Below are positions 8,271 to 16,985 of a stretch of DNA of 64,000 nt, in pieces. Both the position numbers and the translations under genes were made by a program. Each line of letters starts with the position of its first letter. Position 1 is the stretch's first letter. A model generated the notes under the pieces. The model was not told the origin of the DNA. It worked only from the letters and a program-made list of their open reading frames with translations, and searched no databases. The stretch comes from Ruegeria atlantica (GTDB lineage Bacteria > Pseudomonadota > Alphaproteobacteria > Rhodobacterales > Rhodobacteraceae): NCBI RefSeq assembly GCF_013032005.1, contig NZ_WQBE01000002.1, positions 310,001 to 374,000 on the forward strand, in the 5' to 3' direction.

Positions 8271-9392
8271 TTATTGGAACTCTTCAATAATTCGGGCAAC
8301 AAACCGTTCCACTGAATCTGGCCCTCGATTTGGTTGGCGTTTTCTTCCACCTCCCTTACCGGCCAGATAAACCTCAATATGACCCGGTCGCGTTTTTGGA
8401 CCGGACTTCGTAAAGTCCCGAGAGATACCGCCAAGCAAACTTGCTGTCAGTTCCGCAATTTGCGCGTCCTTGGGGTGATAGAATCGGACCTGAGTCGCCT
8501 TCACGGCATAATTTACCCGCGCCGTTGCAATCACGTCAGTCTGGTCCGAGGTCAAAATCTCAAGCACGGCGATGCTGGTTTCGTTCGACACGCCAACGGG
8601 TACAAAAAGAGATACCCCTGTTTCAGCCGGCTGGTCATGATTAGGCAGGCTGTCATGCTTTTCGGGGATCACGAGAACCGATCTCGGTGCGGTGGCTCGG
8701 GCGATCACGAGGTCAGGTACGGTTGTTAGCGGAGCCACCGGTTCGTAAGAGCCTTGTATCACTGGTGGCAATAGAGTCTCACCCCAGGCAGGCGCATAGT
8801 CCATTGGAAAATGTGAGTTGCCCCCTACTGAACCTGGCTCCGTAGTTGCAGTGGAGGTCTTGTGCGTCACTTTGGCAAACCGCGAAACCGGTTTTGCGGT
8901 GTCTGATCCCAAGCTGGACAGGGTCGTATCACCGTCATTTGGATCGCCTGCCGCCGGATTTGCGTTTGTGTCGATTTCTGCTGTTGTATCAATAGATAAG
9001 CTGGTTTGAACCACTGCGTCGGGGTTTCGCCATCCTGCGAAAACGCTTGTTGCGGCCCAATGCAGGGTAGCGCCACAGAACATTGCACCAAAAACGATCG
9101 GATACATGCGATTGACGCGCTGTTTTCGGGGCGGTTGTATTGGGTGTTTCGACTGAGAACTTTTGAACACAACCTGCTCAAGTTTGAATTCACCGGGTTC
9201 TGCGGGGCTGTCTTCCTGCGGCGCTTCAATATCGATTTCCGGTGACATTTCCAGGTGACTTGATTGCTGCACATCGGCCAGCGCAGCGGCGCGCTGCTTT
9301 CGCGCAATCTCAAGGCGCGCTTCCCAGCATTTTGAACTCAGCTCAGCAGCAATGTCTTCGTTCTTCCCACCGCTGCCTTCAACGTCAGACAT
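8271..9392 (-). CDS. Hypothetical membrane-anchored protein
   Basis: A 373-residue protein not assigned to a known family. Residues 1–90 are cytoplasmic and charged, with a helical KCWEARLEIARKQRAAAL segment; one membrane helix lies near 98–118 (YPIVFGAMFCGATLHWAATS); a low-complexity Thr/Ser/Asp linker follows to about 200. The C-terminal 150 residues look folded (VSLFVPVGVSNETSIAVLE, TQVRFYHPKDAQIAELTASLL, GHIEVYLAGKGGG) and faintly recall LytR-C-type cell-surface domains. The reading frame overlaps a tiny transmembrane ORF upstream by 8 bases, suggesting coupling. Role unknown; likely envelope-associated. Confidence 0.7.
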   Translation of the reverse strand: MSDVEGSGGKNEDIAAELSSKCWEARLEIARKQRAAALADVQQSSHLEMSPEIDIEAPQEDSPAEPGEFKLEQVVFKSSQSKHPIQPPRKQRVNRMYPIVFGAMFCGATLHWAATSVFAGWRNPDAVVQTSLSIDTTAEIDTNANPAAGDPNDGDTTLSSLGSDTAKPVSRFAKVTHKTSTATTEPGSVGGNSHFPMDYAPAWGETLLPPVIQGSYEPVAPLTTVPDLVIARATAPRSVLVIPEKHDSLPNHDQPAETGVSLFVPVGVSNETSIAVLEILTSDQTDVIATARVNYAVKATQVRFYHPKDAQIAELTASLLGGISRDFTKSGPKTRPGHIEVYLAGKGGGRKRQPNRGPDSVERFVARIIEEFQ

Positions 9393-9480
9393 GGGTTCTT
9401 GCTTTCGAATTGATCAACCAAAGATCGAGCAACACCAAAAGACAGACGACCACTGAAACTGCGGCCGCCATTGCCCCCAC
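9385..9480 (-). CDS. Possible 31-residue single-pass membrane peptide
   Basis: A minus-strand frame from GTG 9480 (AGGG nine bases upstream) to TGA 9385–9387 encodes a strongly hydrophobic helix, AMAAAVSVVVCLLVLLDLW, with a polar tail INSKARTHV. An internal ATG four codons in is an alternative start. Its end overlaps the start of the membrane-anchored gene at 9392 by eight bases, which is typical of translational coupling. The composition is far from random, but conservation cannot be checked here. Confidence 0.45.
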   Translation of the reverse strand: MGAMAAAVSVVVCLLVLLDLWLINSKARTHV

Positions 9481-9552
9481 ATGGTGCAGCCCTAAAAATA
9501 TACCATTTTATTGGTGGTTTGAGAAGGTTTGCACCCTTAGACGTTGATTCCG

Positions 9553-9975
9553 TCAATCCGGTTGGGTGGCCCCCAGCGCACAGATAGTTGCCCATTCCTC
9601 ATCAGTCACAGGTTGAACGGACAGGCGCGAGTTTTTCACCAGCACCATCTCGTCCAGACGTTCATCTGCCTTGATCTGCTCCAAAGTGACAGCTGTGGTG
9701 AACGGGCGTACAGCCTTGATATCCACACATTCCCAGCGTTCATCATCTGTGGTGCTGTCGGGGTGGGCCTCGGCGCAGACCTCAACAATGCCGACAATCG
9801 CCTTGTCCTTTTGCGAGTGGTAGAAAAACCCGCGGTCACCGATTGCCATCTGACGCATGAAATTGCGCGCCTGATAATTGCGCACGCCGTCCCACTCTTC
9901 GCCCGCATCCCCTTTGGCAACCTGCTGGTCCCAGCTCCAGGTTGAGGGTTCGGATTTGAACAGCCAATATGCCAT
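9553..9975 (-). CDS. EVE domain protein
   Basis: A 140-residue stand-alone EVE-domain protein (PUA-like fold, related to human THYN1), a family thought to bind modified nucleobases in DNA or RNA. Signature stretches are WLFKSEPSTWSWD at the start, WDGVRNYQARNFMRQM, GFFYHSQ and VGIVEV. ATG 9975 is chosen because it fits the family N terminus (MAYWLFKSEP) and shares one base with the stop of the upstream YciI-like gene (TGATG), implying coupling. An upstream ATG at 9996 would add seven residues. Confidence 0.92.
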   Translation of the reverse strand: MAYWLFKSEPSTWSWDQQVAKGDAGEEWDGVRNYQARNFMRQMAIGDRGFFYHSQKDKAIVGIVEVCAEAHPDSTTDDERWECVDIKAVRPFTTAVTLEQIKADERLDEMVLVKNSRLSVQPVTDEEWATICALGATQPD

Positions 9976-10244
9976 CAGCCGACGACCTTCTTCCATACGA
10001 TCAGATCAACGGATTGAAACAGCCCTGCTTTGGCATAGGGATCGTTGTCTGCCCATGTTTGCGCAGCAGCCATGTCCTCGACCTCAAGAATGATCAACGA
10101 ACCGATCATCGCGTCGCCGTCCAGCAGGGGGCCTGCCTGTGCAACAACGCCAGTTTCCTCGATATAGGCCAGGTGGTTGGCGCGATTGTCCAGCCGGGTT
10201 TGCAGGGCGCCGTCCTTGTCCTTGGCGATCAGGGCAATGAGCAT
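9975..10244 (-). CDS. YciI-like protein
   Basis: An 89-residue YCII/ferredoxin-like alpha+beta domain protein. The family His and Asp are visible (ANHLAYIEETG, GPLLDGD), with the conserved SLIILEVEDMAAAQTWADNDPYAKAGLF half. Catalytic role is unproven; some relatives act as hydrolases or lactone isomerases. Start at ATG 10244 has a very strong AAGGAGGAAT ribosome site and lies one base after the gpsA stop, so it is co-transcribed with tsaD–gpsA. Confidence 0.88.
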   Translation of the reverse strand: MLIALIAKDKDGALQTRLDNRANHLAYIEETGVVAQAGPLLDGDAMIGSLIILEVEDMAAAQTWADNDPYAKAGLFQSVDLIVWKKVVG

Positions 10245-10245
10245 A

Positions 10246-11208
10246 TTATTCCTCCTTGAGGGGTCGGTTAAGCAGGGTTCGAATGGCTTGGGGCACACTA
10301 TAGGTGCCGTGGCTCAGGTCGGCCACCGTGGCGCTGATGGGCATGTCCAGCCCCTCAGCCGTGGCAATGTCCGCCATGGCGCGCGCGGTTGCGACCCCTT
10401 CGACCGTTGTTTGGCTGTCGAAAGGGCGATTTTGACCCAAACACAGGCCAAAACGATAATTTCGGGACAATTCGGATGAGCAGGTCAGCACCAGATCGCC
10501 CAATCCAGACAGGCCCATCAAGGTATCGGGACGCGCACCGCGCATCAAAGCGAACCGCTGCATCTCGGCAAAGCCACGGGTCATCAGGGCAGCGCGGGCA
10601 CTGTCGCCCAGCCCGGCCCCAATGGCAGCGCCGCAGCCGATGGCCATGACGTTTTTCAATGCTCCACCCAGTTCCGCGCCGATCACGTCGGTGGTGCGAT
10701 AAAGGCGCAGGTTCGCAGTGGTCAGTTCGGTCTGCAGCGTTTCGCTCAGATCACCATCCGCGCAGGCCAGCGTCAGCGCCGTGGGCAGCCCGCGCGCGAT
10801 GTCGTCGGCAAAGCTGGGCCCGGTCAGCAGGGCCGGGCGCGCATCCGGGATGGTCTGGCGGATCACCGAGATTGGACCAAGTCCTGAGGACAGTTCGATC
10901 CCCTTACAGCAGGCAACCAGCGTCTTACCGGCCAAAACCGGGGCATGCTCCGTCAGAGCTGCACGCAATTTCTGCATAGGCACCGCCAGCAGCAAGACAT
11001 CAGCGGTCACGGCGTCCTGCATGTCGGCTGTCACCAACACTTCGTCCGGCAGAGCCACATTCGGCAGGCGCGCTGCGTTCTCGCGGCAGTCTTGCATTTG
11101 GTTGGCTTGCTCGGTGTTGCGCGACCACAGCGTCACCGGCCCATTCCCGGCCAGCGAAATCGCCAAAGCGGTGCCAAATGCCCCAGATCCAAGGACAGCG
11201 ACGCTCAT
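10246..11208 (-). CDS. gpsA: Glycerol-3-phosphate dehydrogenase [NAD(P)+]
   Basis: A 320-residue cytosolic enzyme that reduces dihydroxyacetone phosphate to sn-glycerol 3-phosphate for phospholipid synthesis. It shows the Rossmann motif [12 protein letters not shown] at the N terminus, [12 protein letters not shown], the active-site [11 protein letters not shown] with catalytic Lys, and the [19 protein letters not shown] region. ATG 11208 overlaps the tsaD stop by four bases (ATGA), so the longer frame reaching 11562 is rejected. Confidence 0.97.
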   Translation of the reverse strand: MSVAVLGSGAFGTALAISLAGNGPVTLWSRNTEQANQMQDCRENAARLPNVALPDEVLVTADMQDAVTADVLLLAVPMQKLRAALTEHAPVLAGKTLVACCKGIELSSGLGPISVIRQTIPDARPALLTGPSFADDIARGLPTALTLACADGDLSETLQTELTTANLRLYRTTDVIGAELGGALKNVMAIGCGAAIGAGLGDSARAALMTRGFAEMQRFALMRGARPDTLMGLSGLGDLVLTCSSELSRNYRFGLCLGQNRPFDSQTTVEGVATARAMADIATAEGLDMPISATVADLSHGTYSVPQAIRTLLNRPLKEE

Positions 11209-12302
11209 GCCTTGGCTCCTTTCTTGCCGCTGCCCAGCATGGCGGGACTGGTCTGATCCAACGGCCAGCGGGGCCGGGCGGTCAGGTCCAATCCATCCCG
11301 GGCACCGGTACGAAACCGCTCCATCCCGGCATAGGCAATCATGGCGGCGTTGTCGGTGCATAGGTTCAGCGGCGGGGCCGTGAATCGCGCTCCTTTTTCT
11401 GTGCAAACAGTCTCTAATGCGGCACGAATGGCCGAATTTGCTGCTACGCCACCTGCAACCGCGATCACCGGCTCTGCAGGGTTTTCCTCCAAATACAGAT
11501 CCATCGCCCGGCGAGTTTTTTCGGCCAATGTGTCGACAATGGCCTGCTGAAACCCAGCGCACAGATCTGCGCGGTCCTGTCGGGTCAACCCACCCTTTTC
11601 GGCAACGATCTGGTCTCGCATCCGCATCAGCGCGGTCTTGAGTCCCGAGAACGACAGATCACATCCTGATCGGTCCAACAGTGGGCGTGGAAAGCGGAAT
11701 CGCTTGGGATCGCCCGACCGGGCTTCGACCTCGACCGAGGGGCCGCCGGGTTGCGGCAAGCCCAGCAGGCGGGCGGTTTTGTCGAACGCTTCGCCGGGGG
11801 CATCGTCGATGGTGCCGCCCAGACGGGTGAATTTTTCCGGTCCGTGGGCAATCAGGTACTGACAATGCCCCCCCGAGACCAGCAGCATCAGATAAGGAAA
11901 AGCGATCCCATCCGTCAGACGCGGTGTCAGGGCATGCCCGGCCAGATGGTTCACCCCGACCAATGGCAGGCCAGATGCTGCACTCAGCCCCTTGGCACAC
12001 ATGACGCCCGACATGACGCCGCCGATCAGACCCGGCCCGGCGGTGACCGCGATGGCGTCCATATCGGCCAGGGTCAGCCCTGCGGACTGTAACGCCTGCA
12101 CCACGCAGACATCCAGTTTTTCGGCATGCGCGCGGGCGGCAATTTCGGGCACTACGCCGCCAAAAGCGCTGTGCAACTCGGTCTGGCCATGCACGATAGA
12201 AGACAGAACCTCGGCCTCTGCGCCATCGGTTTGGCGCACGACGGCGGCGGCCGTGTCATCACAGCTGCTTTCCAACCCGAGGATGGTAAGTGTTTGCACC
12301 AT
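11205..12302 (-). CDS. tsaD: tRNA N6-adenosine threonylcarbamoyltransferase
   Basis: A 365-residue Kae1/Qri7/TsaD protein that makes t6A37 in ANN-decoding tRNAs, with TsaB, TsaC and TsaE (not seen here). Motifs: [16 protein letters not shown], the metal-binding HxxxH of [23 protein letters not shown], and [10 protein letters not shown] near the C terminus. It heads a minus-strand operon tsaD–gpsA–yciI-like–EVE and is divergent from hemD. Confidence 0.97.
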   Translation of the reverse strand: MVQTLTILGLESSCDDTAAAVVRQTDGAEAEVLSSIVHGQTELHSAFGGVVPEIAARAHAEKLDVCVVQALQSAGLTLADMDAIAVTAGPGLIGGVMSGVMCAKGLSAASGLPLVGVNHLAGHALTPRLTDGIAFPYLMLLVSGGHCQYLIAHGPEKFTRLGGTIDDAPGEAFDKTARLLGLPQPGGPSVEVEARSGDPKRFRFPRPLLDRSGCDLSFSGLKTALMRMRDQIVAEKGGLTRQDRADLCAGFQQAIVDTLAEKTRRAMDLYLEENPAEPVIAVAGGVAANSAIRAALETVCTEKGARFTAPPLNLCTDNAAMIAYAGMERFRTGARDGLDLTARPRWPLDQTSPAMLGSGKKGAKA

Positions 12303-12387
12303 TGGCCTGATCCGTTACACCATGACTGCCAAGCGGGGTATCACCCTGCGCGGATGCAAACAATCCCAAGGCGGAAGGCGCCGACCG

Positions 12388-13113
12388 TTGTATTTGTTGA
12401 TGACCCGCCCGCGCGCCGCCTCAGAACGGTTTGTCGCGCAGCTGCCGGCCCGCACCAGATCCCGGGTCAAGGTCATCTATTCCCCGCTACTCGAAATCAA
12501 CCCCTTGCCGATCAATGTCGACACCAGTGGTGTGCGGGGACTGATTTTCACCTCGGCCAATGGGGTGAATGCTGCCGTATCCTTGGGCTTGTCTCGGAAC
12601 ATGCCCGCCTTTTGCGTCGGCCCTGCCACCACCAGCACGGCCCAAAGTGCTGGTTGGAACGCGCAGATGGTTGGCGCAGCGGCCGAAGAACTGGTGGCCT
12701 ATCTGCTGAAACATCGGCCCGACAGCCCGCTTTTGCATTTGCGTGGAGAACACAGCCGGGGCAATGTCGCCACCCGCCTGACCGAGTCGGGACTGACCGT
12801 GCGCGAACATGCCGTCTATCAGCAGCGCCTGTTACCGCTGACACCCGAGGCCGCAGCCGCCACCGATGGCAAAGAGCCGGTCATCGCACCGTTATTTTCG
12901 CCCCGGACGGCGCGACAATTTGCCGATATCTGGGCTGGTTCAGCGCCCCTGTGGCTGGCCGCAATCAGCGAAGCGACTGCGGAACCCCTTTATTTTTTGG
13001 ACTATGCGCATCTAAGGGTCGCCAAAGCGCCAACCCCCAAGAAAATGCGAAAAGCGGTTAAAAAACTTGTGAAACATGCGATGCGGGTTGAGGGTAGCGA
13101 TACCACCGATTAA
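12388..13113 (+). CDS. hemD: Uroporphyrinogen-III synthase
   Basis: HemD cyclises hydroxymethylbilane to uroporphyrinogen III in tetrapyrrole synthesis. The family is poorly conserved, but the product has the expected TRPRAASERF start, the GLIFTSANGVNA signature, and LHLRGEHSRGNVATRL. The start is a choice: TTG 12388 gives YLLMTRP as in homologues and has a good AAGGCGGAAGG ribosome site nine bases upstream; ATG 12400 is 21 bases from it. hemC is not next to it. The block hemD–mitofilin-like–hemY is common in alphaproteobacteria. Confidence 0.85.
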   Translation: MYLLMTRPRAASERFVAQLPARTRSRVKVIYSPLLEINPLPINVDTSGVRGLIFTSANGVNAAVSLGLSRNMPAFCVGPATTSTAQSAGWNAQMVGAAAEELVAYLLKHRPDSPLLHLRGEHSRGNVATRLTESGLTVREHAVYQQRLLPLTPEAAAATDGKEPVIAPLFSPRTARQFADIWAGSAPLWLAAISEATAEPLYFLDYAHLRVAKAPTPKKMRKAVKKLVKHAMRVEGSDTTD

Positions 13114-13167
13114 CTTAGAGTGGCCTGTTATTCATATGATTTTGGATTCGATAAGGGGAATGTTGCG

Positions 13168-14394
13168 GTGGCTCGTAAGAAGAAAACCGATCAAAAGCCA
13201 GTGGAAGACCCCAAGTCGGACGAAGCGGTCGAATCCACAATTGCTGAGGAACAAGCTACTGTTGACGCGGCCGAGCCGGTAGAAGAGGGCTTTTCCGAAG
13301 CCGAAGCCGAAGCCGAAGCCGAAGCCGAAGCCGAAGCCGAAGCCGAAGCCGAAGCCGAAGCCGAAGCCGAAGCCGAAATGGCCGTGGAACCGACCCACGC
13401 TGAGCCTGCGGCGCACAAAGAAGAAAAGCGAGGCGGCTTTGTCCCGGCCCTGATCGGAGGTGCAATCGCCGCGGCGATTGGCTTTGCCGCTGGCAGCGCG
13501 GGCATGTTCAATTCGGGCCAGTCTGACGCGCTGACAGCCCTTGAATCGAAGTTGAGCGACCAGGCCAGCCAGATTGAAGCGCTGACGAAATCCCTATCCG
13601 AATCCCAGTCCGGCAGTTCGGACGTAGACAGCAAGATCGCGGCCCTGACTGATCAGGTCATGCCGCTCAGTTCGGATCTGGCGGCGTTGAAAACCAGCCT
13701 GGATGGGCTGGCTGGCAAGGTTGACCCCTTGGCCAGCCGTCTGAACGATCTGGAAAGCGGCGCCCTGACGCAAGGCGCCTCGCCCGAGGTGTCGGCCGCC
13801 TTTGAGGCCGAACTGAAGAAACTGCAGGACTCGTTGACCGCGCAGCGGGCTGAGGTCGAGAAAATGGTCTCGGATGCACAAGCGCTTGAGGCGCAGGCCG
13901 CAGTCAAGGCACAGGCCGCGACCAATGCCGCGGTTCTGTCTCAGGTGCATGGGCAGTTGGAGGCGGGCCAGCCTTATAACGACCTGGTAGACCAATTGAC
14001 GGCAGGTGGCGTGAACGTGCCAGAGGCCCTGTCAACACCGTCCTCGGAAGGCGTTGCAACTCTTGCTGCCTTGCGCGAGTCCTTTGTGCCCGCAGCCCGT
14101 ACTGCGCTGGCCGATGCACGTGATGCCGACAAGACAACCGGGCTGGTCGCCTTTCTGCAACGGCAGACCGGCGCGCGATCGGTGACGCCGCAAGAGGGTG
14201 ACGGCCCGGACGCGGTCCTGTCACGGGCACAGGCAGCCCTGTCCGAAGGGGATATCGCCACCGCGCTGAGCGAGCTTAAATCTCTGCCCGACACGGCACA
14301 GGCCGCATTGGCCGATTGGGAACAGGCGGCCCAGACACGTGTGGCTGCCGTGGACGCCGCAAATGCGCTGCAATCCAGCGTAAACTCGAACTGA
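13168..14394 (+). CDS. Mitofilin-like inner-membrane protein (COG4223)
   Basis: About 408 residues from GTG 13168, which has AAGGGGA eight bases upstream; the frame is open to 13120. Layout: basic N terminus, acidic Glu/Ala repeat tract (about residues 44–70), one membrane helix in a Gly/Ala-rich stretch (PALIGGAIAAAIGFAAGSAG, about 92–112), then a long coiled coil (about 118–270) and a C-terminal helical mitofilin-like domain. Alphaproteobacterial homologues resemble the mitochondrial cristae protein Mic60 and lie between hemD and hemY as here. It probably shapes or organises the inner membrane. Confidence 0.82.
   Translation: MARKKKTDQKPVEDPKSDEAVESTIAEEQATVDAAEPVEEGFSEAEAEAEAEAEAEAEAEAEAEAEAEAEMAVEPTHAEPAAHKEEKRGGFVPALIGGAIAAAIGFAAGSAGMFNSGQSDALTALESKLSDQASQIEALTKSLSESQSGSSDVDSKIAALTDQVMPLSSDLAALKTSLDGLAGKVDPLASRLNDLESGALTQGASPEVSAAFEAELKKLQDSLTAQRAEVEKMVSDAQALEAQAAVKAQAATNAAVLSQVHGQLEAGQPYNDLVDQLTAGGVNVPEALSTPSSEGVATLAALRESFVPAARTALADARDADKTTGLVAFLQRQTGARSVTPQEGDGPDAVLSRAQAALSEGDIATALSELKSLPDTAQAALADWEQAAQTRVAAVDAANALQSSVNSN
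13297..13374 (+). repeat. In-frame hexanucleotide microsatellite, 13 x GAAGCC
   Basis: Thirteen perfect copies of GAAGCC, followed by a partial GAA, encode an uninterrupted (Glu-Ala) run in the cytoplasmic part of the mitofilin-like protein. Perfect nucleotide identity of the units implies recent slippage expansion. Unit changes keep the frame, so length can vary without loss of function. Confidence 0.97.
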
Positions 14395-14404
14395 AGGACC
14401 TGCC

Positions 14405-15946
14405 ATGCTGTGGTCATTGTTAAAGATCCTTGTTTTTGTAGCGATTATCGGTCTGCTGGCCATGGGCGCCATGTTCCTGATGGAAACCAGTGGTGGCGTG
14501 CAGATCACCGTTGCGGGCACCGAATTTACATTGGGGCCATTGCAATCGGTGATTGCGCTGGGCGTGCTTGTGGTGGCCATCTGGGTGATCTTCAAGCTGC
14601 TGACCCTGCTGATCGCGACACTGCATTTCCTCAACGGCGACGAAACTGCCCTGTCGCGCTATTTCGACCGCAGCCGCGAAAAGCGCGGTTATCAGGCGCT
14701 GGCGGATGGCCTGATGGCGTTGGCCTCGGGTGAGGGGCGCGTGGCGATGAACAAGGCCGCCAAGGCCGAGAAACTGCTGAACAAGCCGGAACTGACCAAT
14801 CTACTGGTGGCACAGGCTGCCGAGATGAATGGCGATACGAAAAAGGCATCAGAGACCTACAAGAAACTAGTCACCAATAACGCCACCCGCTTTGTCGGTG
14901 TGCGCGGCATCATGAAGCAGAAACTGGCCGAGGGTGATGATGACACAGCCCGAAAGCTTGCTGAAAAGGCGTTGGCGATCAAACCGCGCCATGCCGAGAC
15001 GCAAGACATTCTGTTGGGTCTGCAGACCAAATCGCAGGACTGGGCTGGTGCGCGATCAACTCTGACGGCCAAGTTGAAGGCGGGCCAACTACCGCGCGAC
15101 GTGTTCAAGCGCCGTGACGCGGTTCTGGCCCTGTCCGAAGCCAAGGACATTCTGGATGACAGCGCCACGGTCGAACAACAGGAACACGCGATCGAGGCCA
15201 ACCGCCTGTCGCCCGATCTGGTGCCTGCCGCCGCGATGGCCGCGCGTGCCTACATTGAAAAAGGCAAGCCGCGTGCTGCGACCAAGATCCTGAAAAAGGC
15301 TTGGGAGGTGCAGCCGCATCCCGATCTGGCCCATGCTTTTGCCGAGATTGCACCGGATGAAAGCCCTGCGGCGCGGATTACCCGCTTTGTCGCCCTGACC
15401 CGTATCCACCCCGAGGATCTGGAGACCCGCCTGATCCTGGCTGAGTTGAACATCGTCGCCGAGGACTTCCCTGAAGCCCGCCGCGCGCTGGGCGATGTGG
15501 TGGAAAAACAGGCCGATGCGCGGGCCTATACCCTGATGGCAGCGATAGAACGAGGCGAAGGGTCCTCGGACGCTGTTGTGCAAGGCTGGCTGGCCAAGGC
15601 GCTAAACGCGCCCCGCGGGCCGCAATGGGTCTGTGATAATTGCCACGACATTCAGCCCGAATGGGGACCGGTGTGCCAGAACTGCGGCAGCTTTGACACC
15701 CTCAGCTGGCAGACCCCGCAAACGCCCGAGATCGCCACGGCCACTGGTGTGCATATGCTGCCGCTGATCGTCGGCGCGCTGGAGGACAAAGTCGAGCCGG
15801 AACCCGAGCCCGAAGCCGAGCCGGAAGAGGACGTGGTCGAAGAGGCCGAGGCCCCCGAGATCATCGAGATGGAGGCCGAACCTGTCCGCCCTGACGTTGA
15901 ACCGGTGCGGCCCGATGTCGAACCCGTGGTGGAAAAACAGGCCTGA
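14405..15946 (+). CDS. hemY: HemY-type TPR membrane protein
   Basis: A 513-residue protein with two N-terminal membrane helices (about 5–25 and 42–68), the HemY_N region (SRYFDRSREKRGYQALADGLMA split across it), TPR helical repeats, and a C-terminal zinc-ribbon-like CDNC…CQNC near residue 410 resembling the LapB/YciM rubredoxin-like metal site. The tail is acidic with repeated PVRPDVE units. Eleven bases follow the mitofilin-like gene. Its role in tetrapyrrole metabolism is inferred from gene context in the family; no enzyme activity is expected. Not protoporphyrinogen oxidase HemY/G. Confidence 0.85.
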   Translation: MLWSLLKILVFVAIIGLLAMGAMFLMETSGGVQITVAGTEFTLGPLQSVIALGVLVVAIWVIFKLLTLLIATLHFLNGDETALSRYFDRSREKRGYQALADGLMALASGEGRVAMNKAAKAEKLLNKPELTNLLVAQAAEMNGDTKKASETYKKLVTNNATRFVGVRGIMKQKLAEGDDDTARKLAEKALAIKPRHAETQDILLGLQTKSQDWAGARSTLTAKLKAGQLPRDVFKRRDAVLALSEAKDILDDSATVEQQEHAIEANRLSPDLVPAAAMAARAYIEKGKPRAATKILKKAWEVQPHPDLAHAFAEIAPDESPAARITRFVALTRIHPEDLETRLILAELNIVAEDFPEARRALGDVVEKQADARAYTLMAAIERGEGSSDAVVQGWLAKALNAPRGPQWVCDNCHDIQPEWGPVCQNCGSFDTLSWQTPQTPEIATATGVHMLPLIVGALEDKVEPEPEPEAEPEEDVVEEAEAPEIIEMEAEPVRPDVEPVRPDVEPVVEKQA

Positions 15947-15950
15947 CGCC

Positions 15951-16985
15951 TTAACGCGCAGTTTCTACGTTGAATGCATCGTTCCAGAGTTTAAACAGCT
16001 CGGCCCGACGGTTCTGATCGCGCGCCACCAGCAGCGCTGGGGACAGGGCAATAAATCGGCGGGCGCTAGGGTTCAGGCCAGTCTCAGCCGCGTCCATCGG
16101 GGCGACAAGGCCCGAGGCCGCCAGCAGGGTTTGTGCCTCAGGCGACAGCAGGAAATCCAGAAACCCGGTGGCCGCATCCTTGTTTTCCGCCTGTGCCGGG
16201 ATCATGAAAGCGCGCGATAGGACTAGCGTGTAATCCTCGGGCAGGATCACCCCCACACCGGGGGCATCGGCATTGGCTACGTAAGAGCCCAGAACGTTAT
16301 AGGCGATCAAGAACCGCCCCTCGGCCACATCGCGGATGATTTCGGCGGAACAACAGGTGGCCACGGCGTCGATGCGGGCAAACCCTTCGATCAGGGACCC
16401 GAATGTCGTGGCCTCAAGACTGTCGCCATAAGCAAACAGGTACCCCAGCCCGGATGCGGCGATATCATAGGTGGCCACCCGCCCGCGTAACAGGTCGGGC
16501 TGGGTGCGCATGGCGTCCAACAGGGCAAACCGGTTGCGCGGAACATCCTGATCTGACAGCAGAGATTTGTTATAAGCAATAACCGCGGGTTCCGTGGTGA
16601 TCCCCCACAGCTCATCCCTCCAACGCCGGGCCGCGGGCAGGGCTTCGGTTCGGGGTGATCTGTAACGATGCCCGCAGGCGGCGTTGACCAGCCAGACCAT
16701 TTGCTGAATGGCCGAGGAAAAGACCACATCAGCCGGGTTCTCACCATTCTTGCAAACCGTCCGGCTGTGCTGGAACAGCGCGTTTGACCCCCATTGCTCA
16801 TACGTGATCCGCAGGTCGGGGTTCTGGTCGGCAAACCGCTCAAGAACCGGGGCGATGATGGCGATATCAGTGGTCGAACGGATCAGCATCGGGTCGTCTC
16901 CGTCACCGAAGCTGGCCGTGGCCTCCTGCGCGCATGCAAGGCCGGGCAGGGCAAACAGAAGGCAGGTCATCAAAGCGCGGATCAT
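15951..16985 (-). CDS. Periplasmic substrate-binding protein of the Fe/thiosulfate-type fold, linked to TctDE
   Basis: A 344-residue extracellular solute-binding protein with a cleavable signal peptide (RALMTCLLFALPGLACAQ). Family features include STTDIAIIAPVLERFADQNPDLRITYEQWGS split over the first lobe, NPADVVFSSA, and RFLIAYNVLGSYV. No permease or ATPase accompanies it. Its start overlaps the tctE stop by four bases (16982–16985), so it is made together with the sensor kinase and may act as a periplasmic sensing partner rather than a transporter component. It has several cysteines (TVCKNG, AACGHR, ATCCSAE), unusual for this fold. Confidence 0.8.
   Translation of the reverse strand: MIRALMTCLLFALPGLACAQEATASFGDGDDPMLIRSTTDIAIIAPVLERFADQNPDLRITYEQWGSNALFQHSRTVCKNGENPADVVFSSAIQQMVWLVNAACGHRYRSPRTEALPAARRWRDELWGITTEPAVIAYNKSLLSDQDVPRNRFALLDAMRTQPDLLRGRVATYDIAASGLGYLFAYGDSLEATTFGSLIEGFARIDAVATCCSAEIIRDVAEGRFLIAYNVLGSYVANADAPGVGVILPEDYTLVLSRAFMIPAQAENKDAATGFLDFLLSPEAQTLLAASGLVAPMDAAETGLNPSARRFIALSPALLVARDQNRRAELFKLWNDAFNVETAR

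Noticed and set aside
12303..12387. Remnant of hemC between tsaD and hemD
   Set aside because: Only 85 bases, no HemC-like sequence; in Rhodobacteraceae hemC is normally elsewhere.
13132..13416. Gly-Phe repeat frame on the minus strand of the mitofilin-like gene
   Set aside because: Pure consequence of the GAAGCC repeat read antisense.
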